Part shown: positions 1 through 6,964 of the stretch, in pieces
How positions within the stretch are numbered: position 1 is the first letter of the stretch
Layout: every line of letters begins with the position of its first letter
From: Candidatus Sulfotelmatobacter sp.
GTDB lineage: Bacteria > Acidobacteriota > Terriglobia > Terriglobales > SbA1
Assembly: GCA_030151135.1 (NCBI GenBank)
Contig: JASLEQ010000547.1
Span: 1 to 6,964 of the forward strand
Reading direction: 5' to 3'
Length of the DNA: 6,964 nt
Notes under the pieces: model-generated
Told to the model about the DNA's origin: nothing
Seen by the model: the letters and a program-made list of their open reading frames with translations, nothing else
Database searches by the model: none
Program-made: the position numbers and the translations under genes

Positions 1-2235
1 CTGTTGAAACAGTCGCAACAGCTCGCGACTGAACTGCAGACGCAACAGAAGGAATTGCAGCAGACGAACGAGCAACTGGCGCAGAAGGCGCAGCAACTCG
101 CCGAACAAAACTACGAAGTCGAACGCAAGAACCAGGAGATCGAGCAGGCCCGTCGAGCGCTCGAAGAGAAAGCTCGTGAACTCGCGCTTACGTCGAAGTA
201 CAAGTCCGAGTTCCTGGCTAACATGTCGCATGAGCTGCGGACTCCGCTGAACTCCATCCTGGTCCTTGGCCAGCAACTCGCGGAAAATCCCGACGGCAGC
301 CTCACTCCCAAGCAGGTGGAATTCGCACGCACCATCCACGGCGCCGGAACCGACCTTCTCAACCTCATCAGCGATATTCTTGACCTCTCAAAGATCGAGT
401 CCGGTACGGTTTCAGTCGAAGCCGAGGAGATTTTCTTCGGCGCATTGCTTGAAACAGTGGCACGGCCGTTCCGCCACGAGGCGGAAAATCGCAAGCTGAC
501 CTTTGAGGTCGCGAGCGATCCTAGACTCGGGCGAAGCTTGGTCACCGACTCCAAGCGCCTGCAGCAGGTACTCAAGAACCTGCTATCGAATGCGTTCAAA
601 TTCACCGAGCATGGTGGCGTGAGCCTTCGTATATCACCTGTGACCGGTGGGTGGAGCAACGATCATCCGCTTCTCTCCGGAGCCGGTTCGGTTATCGCTT
701 TCGAAGTCTCTGATACCGGCATCGGTATCCCGCCGGAGAAGCAGCGCATCATCTTCGAGGCTTTTCAGCAAGCGGATGCAGGCACCAGCCGCAAGTACGG
801 CGGTACCGGGCTGGGCCTTGCCATCAGCCGCGAACTGGCAAGCCTTCTGGGTGGCGAGATTCAGCTTCGCAGCATACCGGGTAAAGGCAGCACCTTCACC
901 TTATACCTGCCGCAAACCTACGTGGGTCCGGCGGCCCCTACCATTGTCAAAGCCGACCGGACGGGGGCGCCTGCGGCCGCCACGCCTGTATTCCTCGCGA
1001 ATGTGGCAGCGGTCGAGCAGGAGTCCCGCATTGAGGACGACCGCAATACCCTTTCCGATGGTGATGCGGTGCTGCTGATTGTCGAGGACGATCCTCATTA
1101 TGCGAGGGTGCTGTGCGATCTTTCTCGCGACAAGGGATTCAAGGTCCTGGTGGCGCATACTGGTGCCGAGGCCCTGGCTCTCGCCCGGGAGTACAACCCC
1201 ACGGCGATTTCGCTCGATGTTTTCCTGCCCGACATGTTGGGCTGGACCATCCTTAACCATCTCAAGCAGGATTCCAAGACCCGGCACATCCCAGTGCAGA
1301 TGCTCACGCTCGATGAGGATCGTCATCATGGGCTGTCGCGCGGTGCGTTCTCCTTTGTCACCAAGCCAACATCGACGGAAGATCTGGACGCTGCCCTGAC
1401 CCGTATCCGCGAATACGCACAGCCACGGCGCAAGCGTTTGCTCGTTGTGGAAGACAATCCCGCCGAGCAGATGAGTATCCGCGAGTTGCTCGGTTACAAG
1501 GACATTGACATCGACACAGTCGACAATGGCGCTTCCGCTCTCGATACACTAAAGGCGGGCACGTACGATTGCGTGGTTCTCGATCTTCGGCTGCCCGATA
1601 TGACTGGTTTTGAAGTTTTGGAGCAACTGCGCGACACCCCAAAGCTTCAGGATCTTCCGGTGGTTGTCTTTACAGGCCGCGAACTGACACCCGAAGAAGA
1701 CGCCCAGTTGCACCAATTTGCGCGCAGCGTGGTGGTCAAGGATGTGGAATCGCCCGAACGTCTGCTTGACGAAACGGCGCTTTTCCTGCACCGCGTGGTG
1801 GCGGACCTGCCTAAAACCAAGCAGGACATGCTTGATCGCCTGCATAGTTCGGATGAGGCCCTTGCCGGACGCAAGGTGTTGGTGGTCGATGACGATGTGC
1901 GCAATATCTTCGCTTTGTCAAGTGTGCTGGAACGCAGAGGGATGACGGTCCTTTCTGCTGGCACCGGCCGCGAAGCCATTCAAACCATCGAAAATACGCC
2001 CGATTTGGCAATTGTTTTGATGGACATTATGATGCCAGAAATGGATGGCTACGAAACGATGCAAGTCATCCGACAGAATCCGGCATTACGGCGGTTGCCG
2101 ATCATTGCGCTCACGGCCAAGGCGATGAAAGGCGACCGCGAAAAGTGTCTGGAAGCAGGTGCTTCAGAGTATTTGGCTAAACCGGTGAATACGGAGCAAC
2201 TACTTTCTGCACTCCGTATGTGGCTGCATCGCTGA
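1..2235 (+). CDS. Hybrid sensor histidine kinase with three receiver domains, 5'-partial
   Basis: This is a signal-transducing kinase that autophosphorylates on histidine and passes phosphate to fused receivers. The frame is open to the left edge, so the N-terminus (in such proteins often HAMP or GAF sensing modules) is missing. The TTG at 4 is internal, not a real start. Counting from that codon: residues 1-65 are a Gln/Glu-rich coiled coil. HisKA follows with the phosphoacceptor motif SHELRTP (His76). HATPase_c has an N-box near 189-200, DTGIGIP at 237-243 and GGTGLGL at 266-272. An Ala/Pro-rich linker leads to REC1 (Asp405, acidic cluster 361-363, Lys454), REC2 (Asp527, acids 483-484, Lys579) and REC3 (acids 629-631, Asp674, Thr704, Lys726). 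In REC2 the usual Lys-Pro pair is Lys-Asp. No HPt domain follows REC3. The domain assignment is secure; the stimulus and output are unknown. Confidence 0.95.
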   Translation: MLKQSQQLATELQTQQKELQQTNEQLAQKAQQLAEQNYEVERKNQEIEQARRALEEKARELALTSKYKSEFLANMSHELRTPLNSILVLGQQLAENPDGSLTPKQVEFARTIHGAGTDLLNLISDILDLSKIESGTVSVEAEEIFFGALLETVARPFRHEAENRKLTFEVASDPRLGRSLVTDSKRLQQVLKNLLSNAFKFTEHGGVSLRISPVTGGWSNDHPLLSGAGSVIAFEVSDTGIGIPPEKQRIIFEAFQQADAGTSRKYGGTGLGLAISRELASLLGGEIQLRSIPGKGSTFTLYLPQTYVGPAAPTIVKADRTGAPAAATPVFLANVAAVEQESRIEDDRNTLSDGDAVLLIVEDDPHYARVLCDLSRDKGFKVLVAHTGAEALALAREYNPTAISLDVFLPDMLGWTILNHLKQDSKTRHIPVQMLTLDEDRHHGLSRGAFSFVTKPTSTEDLDAALTRIREYAQPRRKRLLVVEDNPAEQMSIRELLGYKDIDIDTVDNGASALDTLKAGTYDCVVLDLRLPDMTGFEVLEQLRDTPKLQDLPVVVFTGRELTPEEDAQLHQFARSVVVKDVESPERLLDETALFLHRVVADLPKTKQDMLDRLHSSDEALAGRKVLVVDDDVRNIFALSSVLERRGMTVLSAGTGREAIQTIENTPDLAIVLMDIMMPEMDGYETMQVIRQNPALRRLPIIALTAKAMKGDREKCLEAGASEYLAKPVNTEQLLSALRMWLHR

Positions 2236-2241
2236 TGCACT

Positions 2242-2270
2242 TTGAAGTTCGCTATGAATGAAGTGATAAC
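2242..2270 (+). promoter_or_regulatory. Possible sigma70-type promoter upstream of the second kinase
   Basis: TTGAAG at 2242-2247 and GATAAC at 2265-2270 are separated by 17 bp and each matches 4 of 6 consensus bases. The site begins 7 bp after the first kinase stops and would give a leader of about 125 nt before the ATG at 2404. Weak matches like this also arise by chance, so it is a candidate only. The second kinase could equally be read through from the first. Confidence 0.25.
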
Positions 2271-2277
2271 TCTCGTA

Positions 2278-2300
2278 GCCGCGAATCCCGCGAACGCGGC
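2278..2300 (+). repeat. Inverted repeat between the two kinase genes
   Basis: GCCGCG at 2278-2283 and CGCGGC at 2295-2300 are perfect complements around an 11-nt loop. The same stretch holds two direct copies of CGCGAA, at 2280-2285 and 2289-2294. No T-run follows, so a classical Rho-independent terminator is unlikely. It could be an RNA hairpin in the leader of the second kinase, a regulator site, or a chance GC-rich palindrome. Confidence 0.35.
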
Positions 2301-2403
2301 GAGCCGCAGGGAACATCGGAATCTCTGGCGGTTCTGACGATGCCGTAAGAACGTCAACGTCTGGAGGGGTAGAAGTTTTTCGAGTACCAGAGGATAACGT
2401 TCA

Positions 2404-4137
2404 ATGAAGGCTGATGACCAAGTCAATATCTTGATGGTGGACGACCAGCCGGCCAAGCTGCTGAGCTACGAGGTGATCCTCTCTGAGCTCGGCGAGAATC
2501 TCATCAAGGCGACGACCGCGAGCGAGGCCCTAAGCATCTTGCTCAAAACGGATGTGGCGGTGGTGCTGATGGACGTCAGCATGCCCGATCTAGACGGCTT
2601 CGAGCTCGCCGACGTCATCCGTCAACACCCGCGCTTTCAGAAGACCGCCATCATCTTTATCTCCGGCGTGCACTTCACCGATTCCGACAAGATTCAGGGC
2701 TATCGCAGCGGGGCGGTGGATTACATCTCAGTGCCGGTTGTGCCGGAAGTTTTGCGTGCAAAGATAGGCGTGTTTGTGGATCTGCATCGCAAGACGCGGC
2801 AGCTGGAAATGCTCAACAACGAATTAGAGCGGCGCGTCAACGAGCGAACTGAGGAACTTCGCCAGCGCGAAGAGCAATTCCGCACGCGTGCCGAGCTCTT
2901 GGAACTAGCCACCGAAGCCATCATGGTTCGGGACCTGGAGGGGAATCTCCAGTTCTGGAATACCGGCGCTGAAACTCTCTACGGCTTCAGGCGTGACGAA
3001 GCCCTGGGTCAAGAGGTTCATCACCTTCTCCAGACAGTGTTCCCCGTTCCCAGAGAGGAGATTGACGCCGAGCTTAGAGAGCACAAAACGTGGCAAGGCA
3101 ATCTAGTTCAACGCACCAAAGAGGGCAGCGAGGTGGTAGTAGCGTGCCGCAAAACCATGAACCACGAGGGCAACGCCGTTCTTGAGGTTAGCCGCGACAT
3201 CACCTCGCAGTTGCAGGCTGAAGAGGCGCTACGCGAGACGGAGAAACTTGCTGCGATGGGGCGCGTGGCAGGCATCATCGCCCATGAAATCAACAATCCT
3301 CTGGCGGCCATTACGAACACGCTCTACCTGGTTCGCAACCATCCCTCGCTGGATGACACTGCGCGCCACTTCGCCGACGTCGCCGAGCAGGAACTCCAGC
3401 GCGTGTCCCACATCACCCGGCAAACGCTGAGCTTCTATCGCGAGTCGAAGCAGCCCATCGCGGTCAGGATCACCGATCTGCTGAATGACGTACTGGAACT
3501 GCAGGAGCGAGTGCTGAACTCGTCTCACATTACCGTGCAGCGCGACTATGCGATTTCCGCCGTGGTGCAGGGATTTCCGGTGGAGCTTCGCCAGGTGTTT
3601 CTCAACCTGATCGGCAATGCTATCCAAGCCATGCCGTCAGGCGGGAAGCTGCGCGTGTTTGTGCGCGAAGCGACGGACTGGGCGGAGCAGCGGCACGGTG
3701 TTTCGATCTCCATCGTGGATACCGGGGTTGGCATTCGTCCTGAAGACTCCAAGCGCCTCTTTCAGCCGTTCTTCAGTACGAAGTCCACCAAAGGCACAGG
3801 TCTCGGGCTCTGGATCAGCAAGGGCATCGTGCAGAAATACGATGGAAAGTTGACCTGCCGAAGCTTTAAACGCAACGGGAACGCGCTACTTGTTTTCGTG
3901 TCTTCTTGCCTGTCAGCGCCGCGAGTGCTTCAGAGCAGCAGAAGACAGAAGCCGAGCCGGCGCCCGCACTGCGGCCCGCTTGGCAAACGGCATAGGCATC
4001 ATTTCCATAAATTGATCATTGGCCTTTCACCCCCACCAACCGGGTCGCTCTTGGGGAACGGTAAGTTTGCCATACGCTTCTCTGCTGCTTCATCGGGAGC
4101 CGACCGGCATATATCCCAGTGCTGCTCTGGCGGATAG
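2404..4137 (+). CDS. REC-PAS sensor histidine kinase, apparent 3' frameshift
   Basis: This is a probably cytoplasmic kinase with an N-terminal receiver; no membrane segment or signal peptide is visible. The start is supported by AGAGGA at 2389-2394, 9 nt before the ATG. Domains in order: REC (about 1-125; acids 13-14, phospho-Asp57, Ser87), coiled linker (130-160), PAS (about 160-268), HisKA with AHEINNPL (His294), and HATPase_c with an N-box near 397-405, DTGVGI at 439-444 and KGTGLGL at 463-469. The receiver's conserved Lys is replaced: the segment reads [13 protein letters not shown], with Val110 where Lys-Pro is expected. After about residue 494 the reading loses family resemblance and becomes Arg/Ser/Pro-rich; its last 139 bp lie antisense to the convergent cupin gene. 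A one-base loss near 3886 explains this. The corrected protein would have about 530 residues and end at 3995. The upstream hybrid kinase is the likely pathway partner. Confidence 0.88.
   Translation: MKADDQVNILMVDDQPAKLLSYEVILSELGENLIKATTASEALSILLKTDVAVVLMDVSMPDLDGFELADVIRQHPRFQKTAIIFISGVHFTDSDKIQGYRSGAVDYISVPVVPEVLRAKIGVFVDLHRKTRQLEMLNNELERRVNERTEELRQREEQFRTRAELLELATEAIMVRDLEGNLQFWNTGAETLYGFRRDEALGQEVHHLLQTVFPVPREEIDAELREHKTWQGNLVQRTKEGSEVVVACRKTMNHEGNAVLEVSRDITSQLQAEEALRETEKLAAMGRVAGIIAHEINNPLAAITNTLYLVRNHPSLDDTARHFADVAEQELQRVSHITRQTLSFYRESKQPIAVRITDLLNDVLELQERVLNSSHITVQRDYAISAVVQGFPVELRQVFLNLIGNAIQAMPSGGKLRVFVREATDWAEQRHGVSISIVDTGVGIRPEDSKRLFQPFFSTKSTKGTGLGLWISKGIVQKYDGKLTCRSFKRNGNALLVFVSSCLSAPRVLQSSRRQKPSRRPHCGPLGKRHRHHFHKLIIGLSPPPTGSLLGNGKFAIRFSAASSGADRHISQCCSGG
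3886..3995 (+). other. Probable true 3' end of the REC-PAS kinase, displaced by a frameshift
   Basis: In the third frame relative to the ATG at 2404, codons from 3888 read [10 protein letters not shown], the normal last beta strand of a HATPase_c domain, then an Ala/Glu/Pro-rich tail that stops at TAG 3993-3995. Codons from this segment join the main frame if one base is restored in GCGCT (for example GCG-GCT), giving Asn-Gly-Asn-Ala-Ala-Thr-Cys-Phe-Arg-Val. The corrected stop lies 3 bp from the cupin stop (3999-4001), so the genes would abut without overlapping. This is either a sequencing or assembly error or a genuine recent mutation. The conserved ATP-binding motifs all lie before the break. 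Confidence 0.8.
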
Positions 4138-4604
4138 GCGCCCACCACGAGGAAATCCTCGCTGGCGGTGAGGCAACAATGCCCGGTGCCGGTGGGAAGG
4201 AGGACGATGTCCCCGGCTCGCACCGTGACTTCGTGGCCATGTTCTCCGCCCAGTACCAGCCGTGCCGAACCCGCAGCAAACCCGAGTACCTCATGCGCAG
4301 TGGAGTGGTAGTGGTGATAGTGATATACGCCATTGCGCCACTGTGGAGGCCATCCGTTCCTGGTGAACAGGGCTTCATACGCTGCTGCCGGATCACCTCC
4401 CCGGGCCGCGAGAGCGCCGCGATAGAGCAGTACCGGCAAGTGGGGATTGTTCGGCATCCATCCGTTCCGCTCCATGCGCAGCACCTCAGGTTCACTGTTG
4501 GCGGCTGCCGACCCGCCGCCTGATTCGCCCGCGAGTCCCCGCAGTCCCGGCGCAAATCCGAGTGCCGACACGATCTGTCCGAATCGCCGCCGACTTAAGT
4601 CCAT
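3999..4604 (-). CDS. YjlB-type cupin protein with Tat signal
   Basis: This is a 201-residue single-domain cupin resembling the uncharacterised Bacillus YjlB family (recognised by memory of the family pattern, not by search). The start at 4604 is chosen because GGAGGG (4614-4609) lies 4 nt upstream and because a twin-arginine motif, SRRRFGQ, falls at residues 4-10. The hydrophobic stretch after it is short and interrupted by Arg22; an Ala-rich stretch near 32-36 could hold the cleavage site. Export to the periplasm is therefore likely but not certain. The cupin core has a His-rich first motif (His95, His97, His98, His100, His104, Glu105) and a second-motif His142 in PTGTGH, consistent with a bound divalent metal. 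The [15 protein letters not shown] segment near 51-65 and [12 protein letters not shown] near 153-164 are family hallmarks. The reaction is unknown. It is divergent from the LarA homologue and convergent with the kinase. Confidence 0.88.
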   Translation of the reverse strand: MDLSRRRFGQIVSALGFAPGLRGLAGESGGGSAAANSEPEVLRMERNGWMPNNPHLPVLLYRGALAARGGDPAAAYEALFTRNGWPPQWRNGVYHYHHYHSTAHEVLGFAAGSARLVLGGEHGHEVTVRAGDIVLLPTGTGHCCLTASEDFLVVGAYPPEQHWDICRSAPDEAAEKRMANLPFPKSDPVGGGERPMINLWK

Positions 4605-4608
4605 GATT

Positions 4609-4614
4609 CCCTCC
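4609..4614 (-). promoter_or_regulatory. Ribosome binding site deciding the cupin start
   Basis: GGAGGG on the minus strand ends 4 nt before the ATG at 4604. The same frame is open as far as 4805, but an upstream start would bury the twin-arginine motif about 70 residues into the protein and run the gene across the start of the LarA homologue. Confidence 0.7.
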
Positions 4615-4748
4615 GTCTGATTGGATGAGTGCGATGGAGCACTGGTTCGGTTGGAGTACGCTTTCGTCCCATGTTGCCCATTTCGCCTGCCCTCAACTAT
4701 CGTTCGAATTGCGGGGCCGAAACGTACGTGACGATCGGTCCACGAGCC

Positions 4749-4752
4749 GGAG
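4749..4752 (+). promoter_or_regulatory. Ribosome binding site deciding the LarA-homologue start
   Basis: GGAG lies 7 nt before the ATG at 4760. The alternative in-frame ATG at 4625 has no visible Shine-Dalgarno sequence and would add 45 residues with no family resemblance. Confidence 0.6.
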
Positions 4753-4759
4753 TCAAAAC

Positions 4760-6037
4760 ATGAGCCTCTATTGCGCGATCGGAAGCGAACAGACCGACCT
4801 GTCACCCGAACAAATCAGGCATCATCTGATTGAAGCGCTCTCGCGGCTTGGACCGCGATCCAGGGTTTTGGCCATTCCGCCCGATATCACCCGGCTGCAC
4901 TCCCAGGCTGGGATGCTGACGCGCTTCGCATGGCAATTTTATGGCGATCGTCTGAGGGCCGTCCTTCCGGCGCTGGGAACGCACGCGCCACAACGGCCCG
5001 ACCAGCTGGACCGCATGTTCGGCGATATGCCCCACTCGCTGTTCCGAGTTCACAACTGGCGCACCGATATCGAGACTGTGGGCGAGGTTCCCGCGGAGAT
5101 CATTCGCGAGCAGTCGGAAGGCAAGCTGGATTTCGCGTGGCCGGCGCAGGTGAACCGGATGTTGCTTAATGACGGATTCGACCTGATCCTCTCGATCGGC
5201 CAGGTCGTTCCTCACGAAGTGATCGGGATGGCCAACTACAACAAGAACATTCTGGTTGGCACCGGCGGGCGCGAAGGCATCAGTCTGAGCCATTATCTGG
5301 GCGCGGTGTATGGCCTGGAGCGCATCATGGGGCGCGCCGAAAATCCGGTTCGCGCGGTTCTCAACTATGCCTCTGACCGCTTTCTACGCCATCTTCCGAT
5401 CGTATACGTGCAAACCGTGATATCCCGGCGCACCGACGGCTCGCTTGCCGTGTGTGGCCTCTATATCGGTGACGATCAGGAATGCTTCTTGCGAGCGGCC
5501 GACCTGAGCACCAAGGTGAACTTCGAGCATCTCGACGAGCCGATCCGCAAAGCGGTCGTTTATTTGGAGCCGCACGAGTTTCATTCCACCTGGATCGGGA
5601 ATAAAGCGGTATATCGCATGCGCATGGCGCTTGCCGACGGAGCGGAACTCATCATCCTCGCTCCCGGCGTGGCGACATTCGGCGAAGACAAAACGATCGA
5701 CAGCTTGATCCGCAAATACGGCTATCGGGGCACACCTGCAACGATCGCCGAGGTTGAAGCCAATGCCGACCTTGCAGCCGAACTCGGAGCGGCTGCGCAC
5801 CTCATCCATTCCTCATCGGAAGGAAGATTCAAGATCACCTGGTGCCCCGGGCAACTTACCCGCGAGGAGATCGAGGGCGTTAACTTCAGTTATGGCGACT
5901 TAGGCGAGATGCTGGAGCGCTATGACCCCGACAAGTTAGTGCATGGGTATAACAAGGTCGGCGGTGAAGAGATCTTCTATATCGCGAATCCAAGCCTGGG
6001 TCTATGGGCGCATAGCTCGCGGTTGGTAGCGGCCTAG
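4760..6037 (+). CDS. LarA-family (DUF2088) nickel-pincer racemase/epimerase homologue
   Basis: This is a predicted cytoplasmic 2-hydroxyacid racemase or epimerase using the nickel-pincer nucleotide (NPN) cofactor. Its 425 residues match the length of lactate racemase LarA. Key residues correspond to those of Lactobacillus LarA: DITR at 42-45 (substrate Arg45), His75 in GTHAP, His152, Lys162 (equivalent of the lysine covalently bound to the cofactor) and His178. The His152-Lys162 and Lys162-His178 spacings, 10 and 16, are the same as His174-Lys184-His200 of LarA. Lys281 may correspond to LarA Lys298. The loop before the lysine reads GMANYNK instead of the common GFSGGxK, so this is a divergent subfamily and the substrate need not be lactate. 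LarB, LarC and LarE, needed to make the cofactor, are absent from the window. No larA symbol is given because activity cannot be assigned. The gene is divergent from the exported cupin. Confidence 0.9.
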   Translation: MSLYCAIGSEQTDLSPEQIRHHLIEALSRLGPRSRVLAIPPDITRLHSQAGMLTRFAWQFYGDRLRAVLPALGTHAPQRPDQLDRMFGDMPHSLFRVHNWRTDIETVGEVPAEIIREQSEGKLDFAWPAQVNRMLLNDGFDLILSIGQVVPHEVIGMANYNKNILVGTGGREGISLSHYLGAVYGLERIMGRAENPVRAVLNYASDRFLRHLPIVYVQTVISRRTDGSLAVCGLYIGDDQECFLRAADLSTKVNFEHLDEPIRKAVVYLEPHEFHSTWIGNKAVYRMRMALADGAELIILAPGVATFGEDKTIDSLIRKYGYRGTPATIAEVEANADLAAELGAAAHLIHSSSEGRFKITWCPGQLTREEIEGVNFSYGDLGEMLERYDPDKLVHGYNKVGGEEIFYIANPSLGLWAHSSRLVAA

Positions 6038-6069
6038 CGGCCCGACGAAAAGCTGATAGGTTTTATCCT

Positions 6070-6083
6070 CGACGGCGTCGTTT
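6070..6083. terminator. Weak possible terminator hairpin between convergent genes
   Basis: CGAC at 6070-6073 pairs with GTCG at 6077-6080 around a 3-nt loop and is followed by TTT, in the 86-bp gap after the LarA homologue. The four-pair stem and short T-run are below what is normally needed for termination. An 11-bp palindrome, GTGGGTCCCAC, sits further on at 6104-6114. Confidence 0.15.
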
Positions 6084-6123
6084 GCTTCCTAAAACGCCTA
6101 AAGGTGGGTCCCACTCCTGTCGA

Positions 6124-6964
6124 TCACACAATTCCCAGTTCCTTGAACAGAAACGCGTAGTCGAACGCGATCTCCTTCAGATAGTCATAGCGCCCGCTGG
6201 CCCCCCCATGTCCGGCCTTCATGTTGGTCACCAGCAGCAGGGGATGGTCATCTGTCTTTAGGGTACGCAGCTTGGCCACGTATTTCGCCGGCTCCCAGTA
6301 CATCACCTGGCTATCATGCAAACTGGTCTTGATTAACATGGCCGGATAACTTGCCGGCTTCAAGTTATCGTAGGGAGAATAACTCAGCATGTACTTGAAA
6401 TATTGTTCGTCGTTGGGATCGCCCCACTCTTCGTACTCCGGTACGGTGAGGGGCAGGGAAGCGTCGAGCATGGTATTCATCACATCGACGAATGGAACAT
6501 GCGAGATGATGACGCGAAACAGGTCGGGACGCATGTTGACGATGGCGCCCATCAGCAAGCCCCCTGCCGATCCGCCTTCAGCGGATACGCGCTCAGGATC
6601 ACCGTAGCCGTTAGCGGTCAAATGCTCGACGCACGCAATGAAATCCGTAAACGTGTTGCGCTTCACCAGCATTTTTCCTGCATCGTGCCACGGCTTGCCC
6701 AGGTCCCCTCCGCCGCGAATGTGCGCGTAGGCCATCACGATTCCGCGATCGAGCAGGCTTAATCGGTTCGAGTTGAACCCCATGGGCAGCGAATAACCAT
6801 AGGATCCATAGCCATACACGTACAGCGGATTCTTGCCCGGTGCGCGCTGGTCGCGACGATAGACAATCGAAACGGGAATCTCCGCTCCATCCGCAGCCTT
6901 GGCGTGCACGCGTTCGCTAGCGTAGAGACCGCGATCGAATCCTCCCGGGATCTCCAACTCCTTC
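6124..6964 (-). CDS. ptrB: Oligopeptidase B-like S9A prolyl oligopeptidase, 5'-partial
   Basis: This is a serine peptidase of the prolyl oligopeptidase family that cleaves short peptides, in oligopeptidase B after Arg or Lys. Only the C-terminal 279 residues, most of the alpha/beta-hydrolase domain, are present; the frame is open at the right edge, and the missing N-terminal part should hold the beta-propeller. The whole catalytic triad is visible: Ser in GGSAGG (codon 6570-6568), Asp in HDSQV (codon 6315-6313) and His in AGHGG (codon 6210-6208). Other S9A signatures are YGYGSYG and HIRGGGDLGKPWHDAGK. PEYEEWGDP matches the oligopeptidase B segment whose two glutamates bind the basic P1 side chain, which favours oligopeptidase B over prolyl endopeptidase. 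Whether the protein is exported cannot be told without its N-terminus. It is convergent with the LarA homologue, with 86 bp between the stops, and no functional link is evident. Confidence 0.92.
   Translation of the reverse strand, partial: KELEIPGGFDRGLYASERVHAKAADGAEIPVSIVYRRDQRAPGKNPLYVYGYGSYGYSLPMGFNSNRLSLLDRGIVMAYAHIRGGGDLGKPWHDAGKMLVKRNTFTDFIACVEHLTANGYGDPERVSAEGGSAGGLLMGAIVNMRPDLFRVIISHVPFVDVMNTMLDASLPLTVPEYEEWGDPNDEQYFKYMLSYSPYDNLKPASYPAMLIKTSLHDSQVMYWEPAKYVAKLRTLKTDDHPLLLVTNMKAGHGGASGRYDYLKEIAFDYAFLFKELGIV

Noticed and set aside
1..195. Gln-rich repeats at the start as a tandem DNA repeat
   Set aside because: The repetition is at protein level, typical of the coiled coil before HisKA; the bases show no regular repeat unit.
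901..1329. 142-codon minus-strand reading frame
   Set aside because: It is a shadow of the receiver region of the hybrid kinase, with no support of its own.
4119..4523. 134-codon plus-strand reading frame
   Set aside because: It is antisense to the clearly conserved cupin domain and has no recognisable protein features.
4625..4759. N-terminal extension of the LarA homologue to the ATG at 4625
   Set aside because: No Shine-Dalgarno sequence is visible, and the 45 extra residues do not resemble the family, whose usual length is met from 4760.
4605..4805. N-terminal extension of the cupin to 4805 (268 residues)
   Set aside because: It has no ribosome binding site, the extension is low in family resemblance, it would hide the twin-arginine motif and it would overlap the divergent gene start. 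The ATG at 4604 with GGAGGG is better.
6201..6207. Run of seven C as a possible frameshift in the peptidase
   Set aside because: The frame stays intact through the catalytic His motif and to a normal C-terminus, so no shift is present.
6403..6762. 119-codon plus-strand reading frame
   Set aside because: It is antisense to the catalytic domain of the S9A peptidase; its composition mirrors the real frame.

Overview
The window looks like chromosomal DNA from a GC-rich (estimated by eye, upper fifties percent), free-living Gram-negative bacterium. The style of the two sensor kinases, the Tat-exported cupin and the S9A peptidase would fit the Acidobacteriota, for example a Terriglobales-like soil lineage. 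That placement is an inference from protein style, with no marker gene behind it. I see no tRNA, rRNA, CRISPR array, insertion sequence or phage gene.

Region 1 (1-4137, + strand) is a signalling block. It opens with the 3' part of a hybrid histidine kinase (coiled coil, HisKA, HATPase, three receiver domains). After a 168-bp gap, which holds a possible sigma70-type promoter and an inverted repeat, comes a second kinase with the order REC-PAS-HisKA-HATPase. The second kinase appears to carry a one-base frameshift in the last strand of its ATPase domain, near 3886. In the shifted frame the usual domain ending is restored and the gene stops at 3995, 3 bp short of the convergent cupin gene. As the sequence stands, the frame runs on to 4137 through antisense cupin sequence.

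Region 2 (3999-6037) is a divergent pair: a YjlB-type cupin with a twin-arginine signal on the minus strand, and a LarA-family (DUF2088) nickel-pincer racemase/epimerase homologue on the plus strand. They share a 155-bp intergenic region. The LarA homologue keeps all the recognisable catalytic and cofactor-binding residues at LarA spacing, but its usual Ser-Gly-Gly loop is replaced. The cofactor maturation genes larB, larC and larE are not in the window.

Region 3 (6124-6964, - strand) is the C-terminal catalytic part of an oligopeptidase B-type prolyl oligopeptidase, with the full Ser/Asp/His triad. Its 5' end lies beyond the right edge.

The two kinases probably belong to one phosphorelay. 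The cupin and LarA homologue may be co-regulated from their shared upstream region. The peptidase looks unrelated. The observations most worth following are the frameshift, the variant LarA paired with an exported cupin, and the atypical receiver domains.
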